From: an uncultured Gemmatimonadota bacterium
GTDB lineage: Bacteria > Gemmatimonadota > Gemmatimonadetes > Gemmatimonadales > GWC2-71-9
Assembly: GCA_946887295.1 (NCBI GenBank)
Contig: CAMPKP010000169.1
Span: forward strand, 1-6,747
DNA: 6,747 nucleotides
Direction: 5' to 3'
This document shows, piece by piece, positions 5,825 through 6,747 of the stretch. The stretch's first letter is position 1. Each line of letters begins with the position of its first letter. The notes below the pieces were generated by a model. It was not told where the DNA came from. It was given only the letters and a program-made list of their open reading frames with translations, and did not search any database. A program made the position numbers and the translations under genes.

Positions 5825-5900
5825 CGCCGGGCGTGCATGGTAGAAGACAGGCCCGGGCGGCGATGTGCTTCGAGTCACACGATACCCCGCACGCCCGGCG
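5825..5900. repeat. 12-bp perfect inverted repeat with 52-base spacer
   Basis: CGCCGGGCGTGC at 5825-5836 is the exact reverse complement of GCACGCCCGGCG at 5889-5900. In RNA it could form a long GC-rich stem in the leader of the plus-strand gene. It does not show the features of a transposon end. Confidence 0.7.
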
Positions 5901-5954
5901 ATAGCTTCACGCGGAAGGGTCTGGAAGCATTCGAGCAGCAGTTGCGGTTCAGTC

Positions 5955-5960
5955 AGGAGG
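5955..5960 (+). promoter_or_regulatory. Shine-Dalgarno site of the COG2085 gene
   Basis: AGGAGG six bases before the ATG at 5967. It is near-consensus and decides this start over the in-frame GTG at 5865. Confidence 0.8.
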
Positions 5961-5966
5961 AGCGCC

Positions 5967-6620
5967 ATGCGGATCGGCATTCTTGGCTCGGGACTGATGG
6001 GAGGCAAGCTCGGGACGCTCTTTGCGCGGGCTGGCCACGATGTGGTCTTCAGCTACTCGCGCAGCCGGCAGAAGCTCGACCGGCTTGTCCGCGACGCCGG
6101 CGGCAGTGCGCGGGCGGGCACCCCTCGAGAGGCCGCGCAGGAGGCGGACACGCTTCTGCTCGCGGTACACTGGTCCAAGGTAGACGACGTGCTGCGGCAG
6201 GCAGGCGACGTCTCGGGCAAGGTGCTCGTCAGCTGCTCGCTGCCGATGAACGAGGACGACACCGAGCTCATCGTTGGGCGGACCTCCTCGGGGGCGGAGG
6301 AGCTCGCGCGGAAGCTGGAGCGCGCGCAGGTCGTCTCCGCCTTCGGCACCGTACCCAGCGAGGTGCTGTTCGGCGTATTCGAGGCCCGGGATCGCGCGGC
6401 GCGGCCCGGCCTGGTGTACTGCGGCGACGACGCCGACGCCAAACAGGTGGCCGCGGCGCTGATCCGCGACGTGGGGTTCGAGCCGGTAGACGCCGGTCCC
6501 CTGCGTAGCGCCCGGTATGCCGAGCCCTTCGCATTGCTCATCGCGCAGCTCGCGTACGAGGGGGAGAGCGGCCCGGAGCTGGCGTACCGATTCGAACGCT
6601 TCGCGACAGGGGTGGGATAG
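5967..6620 (+). CDS. NAD(P)-binding protein, F420-oxidoreductase-like (COG2085) family
   Basis: 217 aa. The N-terminus is a Rossmann fold beginning at residue 1: MRIGILGSGLMG with the dinucleotide motif G7-S-G-L-M-G12. After strand 2, FSYSRSRQK (28-36) carries Ser and Arg residues typical of binding the 2'-phosphate of NADP. Later strands TLLLAVHW (62-69) and VLVSC (86-90) complete the domain, and the C-terminal part is helical (AEPFALLIAQLAYEG, 185-199). The fold is that of NADPH:F420 oxidoreductase, in which the enzyme passes hydride between NADPH and F420. Many bacterial members lack proof of F420 use and are of unknown function, and I cannot decide here. The start is fixed by AGGAGG. It is transcribed away from the aldehyde reductase gene and seems to be alone. 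A strong hairpin covers its stop codon. Confidence 0.88.
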   Translation: MRIGILGSGLMGGKLGTLFARAGHDVVFSYSRSRQKLDRLVRDAGGSARAGTPREAAQEADTLLLAVHWSKVDDVLRQAGDVSGKVLVSCSLPMNEDDTELIVGRTSSGAEELARKLERAQVVSAFGTVPSEVLFGVFEARDRAARPGLVYCGDDADAKQVAAALIRDVGFEPVDAGPLRSARYAEPFALLIAQLAYEGESGPELAYRFERFATGVG

Positions 6621-6645
6621 TCGCCTGCAGGGCGAGCATCCCGTC
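6611..6645. terminator. Hairpin spanning the stop codon, possible bidirectional terminator
   Basis: Inner stem TCGCC (6621-6625) with GGCGA (6631-6635), loop TGCAG; outer stem GGTGGGAT (6611-6618) with ATCCCGTC (6638-6645) including two G-U pairs; the two stems are separated by a 2x2 internal loop. The TAG stop lies inside it. It stands between two converging genes. There is no T-run, so if it terminates it would do so poorly or with a factor. Confidence 0.45.
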
Positions 6646-6670
6646 AACCCGCGGCCCTGGAAATCGCGGT

Positions 6671-6747
6671 TCAGTCGTCTTCCCCGCCCTTCCGCTCAGC
6701 GGCCAGCGACCCGGCGGGCGTGGCGCTGGTGTAGGCGCTCGCGGCCC
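6671..6747 (-). CDS. Probable C-terminal end of an unknown protein (cut by window edge)
   Basis: On the minus strand one frame is open from the window edge to a TGA at 6671-6673 and ends A-Y-T-S-A-T-P-A-G-S-L-A-A-E-R-K-G-G-E-D-D. The charged, acidic end is typical of a real C-terminus, and the position converging on the COG2085 gene with a hairpin between them fits. Another minus-strand frame is also open here, so with only 25 codons this is a weak call and no function can be proposed. Confidence 0.35.
   Translation of the reverse strand, partial: AASAYTSATPAGSLAAERKGGEDD

Larger units (their letters stand above)
5668..5966. other. Divergent intergenic region with repeats, no gene
   Basis: 299 bases between the divergent aldehyde reductase and COG2085 genes. 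It must hold both promoters, but I find no convincing -35/-10 pair. It contains a 17-bp tandem duplication (5782-5815), a small perfect hairpin (CACGC/GCGTG, 5821-5835), a 12-bp inverted repeat (5825-5836 with 5889-5900) and the Shine-Dalgarno site of the plus-strand gene. Open frames crossing it lack a ribosome-binding site and a protein-like composition. Confidence 0.6.

Noticed and set aside
5825..5900. Insertion-sequence ends or a miniature transposon
   Set aside because: No target-site duplication flanks the inverted repeat, the spacer is only 52 bases and no transposase fragment is present.
5865..5966. GTG start at 5865 for the COG2085 protein
   Set aside because: The Rossmann strand normally begins at the N-terminus, and AGGAGG sits exactly before the ATG at 5967; the extension is Arg/Ser-rich and unlike the family.

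Overview
The window is a GC-rich bacterial chromosomal segment with seven genes, two of them cut by the window edges. The base composition, the TPR-rich tail at the left edge (of a kind often seen behind kinase or regulator domains in Gemmatimonadota-like bacteria) and an exported beta-rich protein ending its leader in an A-A-Q motif suggest a soil-type Gram-negative such as a Gemmatimonadota or neighbouring lineage. This is a weak, composition-and-style inference. There are no rRNA, tRNA, transposase, phage or CRISPR signals.

Layout. 1-1470 (+): C-terminal part of a TPR/solenoid protein, followed by a good intrinsic terminator. 1568-2035 (-): small uncharacterised alpha/beta protein with a strong Shine-Dalgarno site and a perfect hairpin in its leader. 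2142-2969 (-, possibly from 3011): classical short-chain dehydrogenase/reductase (SDR). 3066-3656 (-): TetR-family repressor. 3816-4547 (+): exported, probably beta-barrel protein. 4564-5667 (-): YahK/cinnamyl-alcohol-dehydrogenase-type zinc aldehyde reductase. 5967-6620 (+): NAD(P)-binding protein of the F420-oxidoreductase fold (COG2085). 6671-6747 (-): probable C-terminal end of another gene.

The clearest regulatory reading is a TetR-SDR module. A palindrome (TATGATG, two bases, CATCATA) lies in front of the SDR gene, and a near-copy lies exactly over the -10 region and start codon of tetR. The repressor therefore very likely controls both itself and the SDR. Each operator copy ends in an ATG at the same position, and both ATGs are in frame with their gene, so one or both messages may be leaderless. 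The repressor has a single cysteine in the Gly-Cys position that is the redox/electrophile sensor in NemR-type TetR proteins. With three NAD(P)-type oxidoreductases close by (SDR, YahK-like reductase, COG2085 protein), a carbonyl or electrophile detoxification neighbourhood is a reasonable hypothesis, but it is inference only.

The 299-base divergent region between the aldehyde reductase and the COG2085 gene carries a perfect 17-bp tandem duplication and, just beyond it, a 12-bp perfect inverted repeat, neither explained by the genes. I did not see an obviously new multi-gene system. The operator architecture and this structured intergenic region are the best leads.
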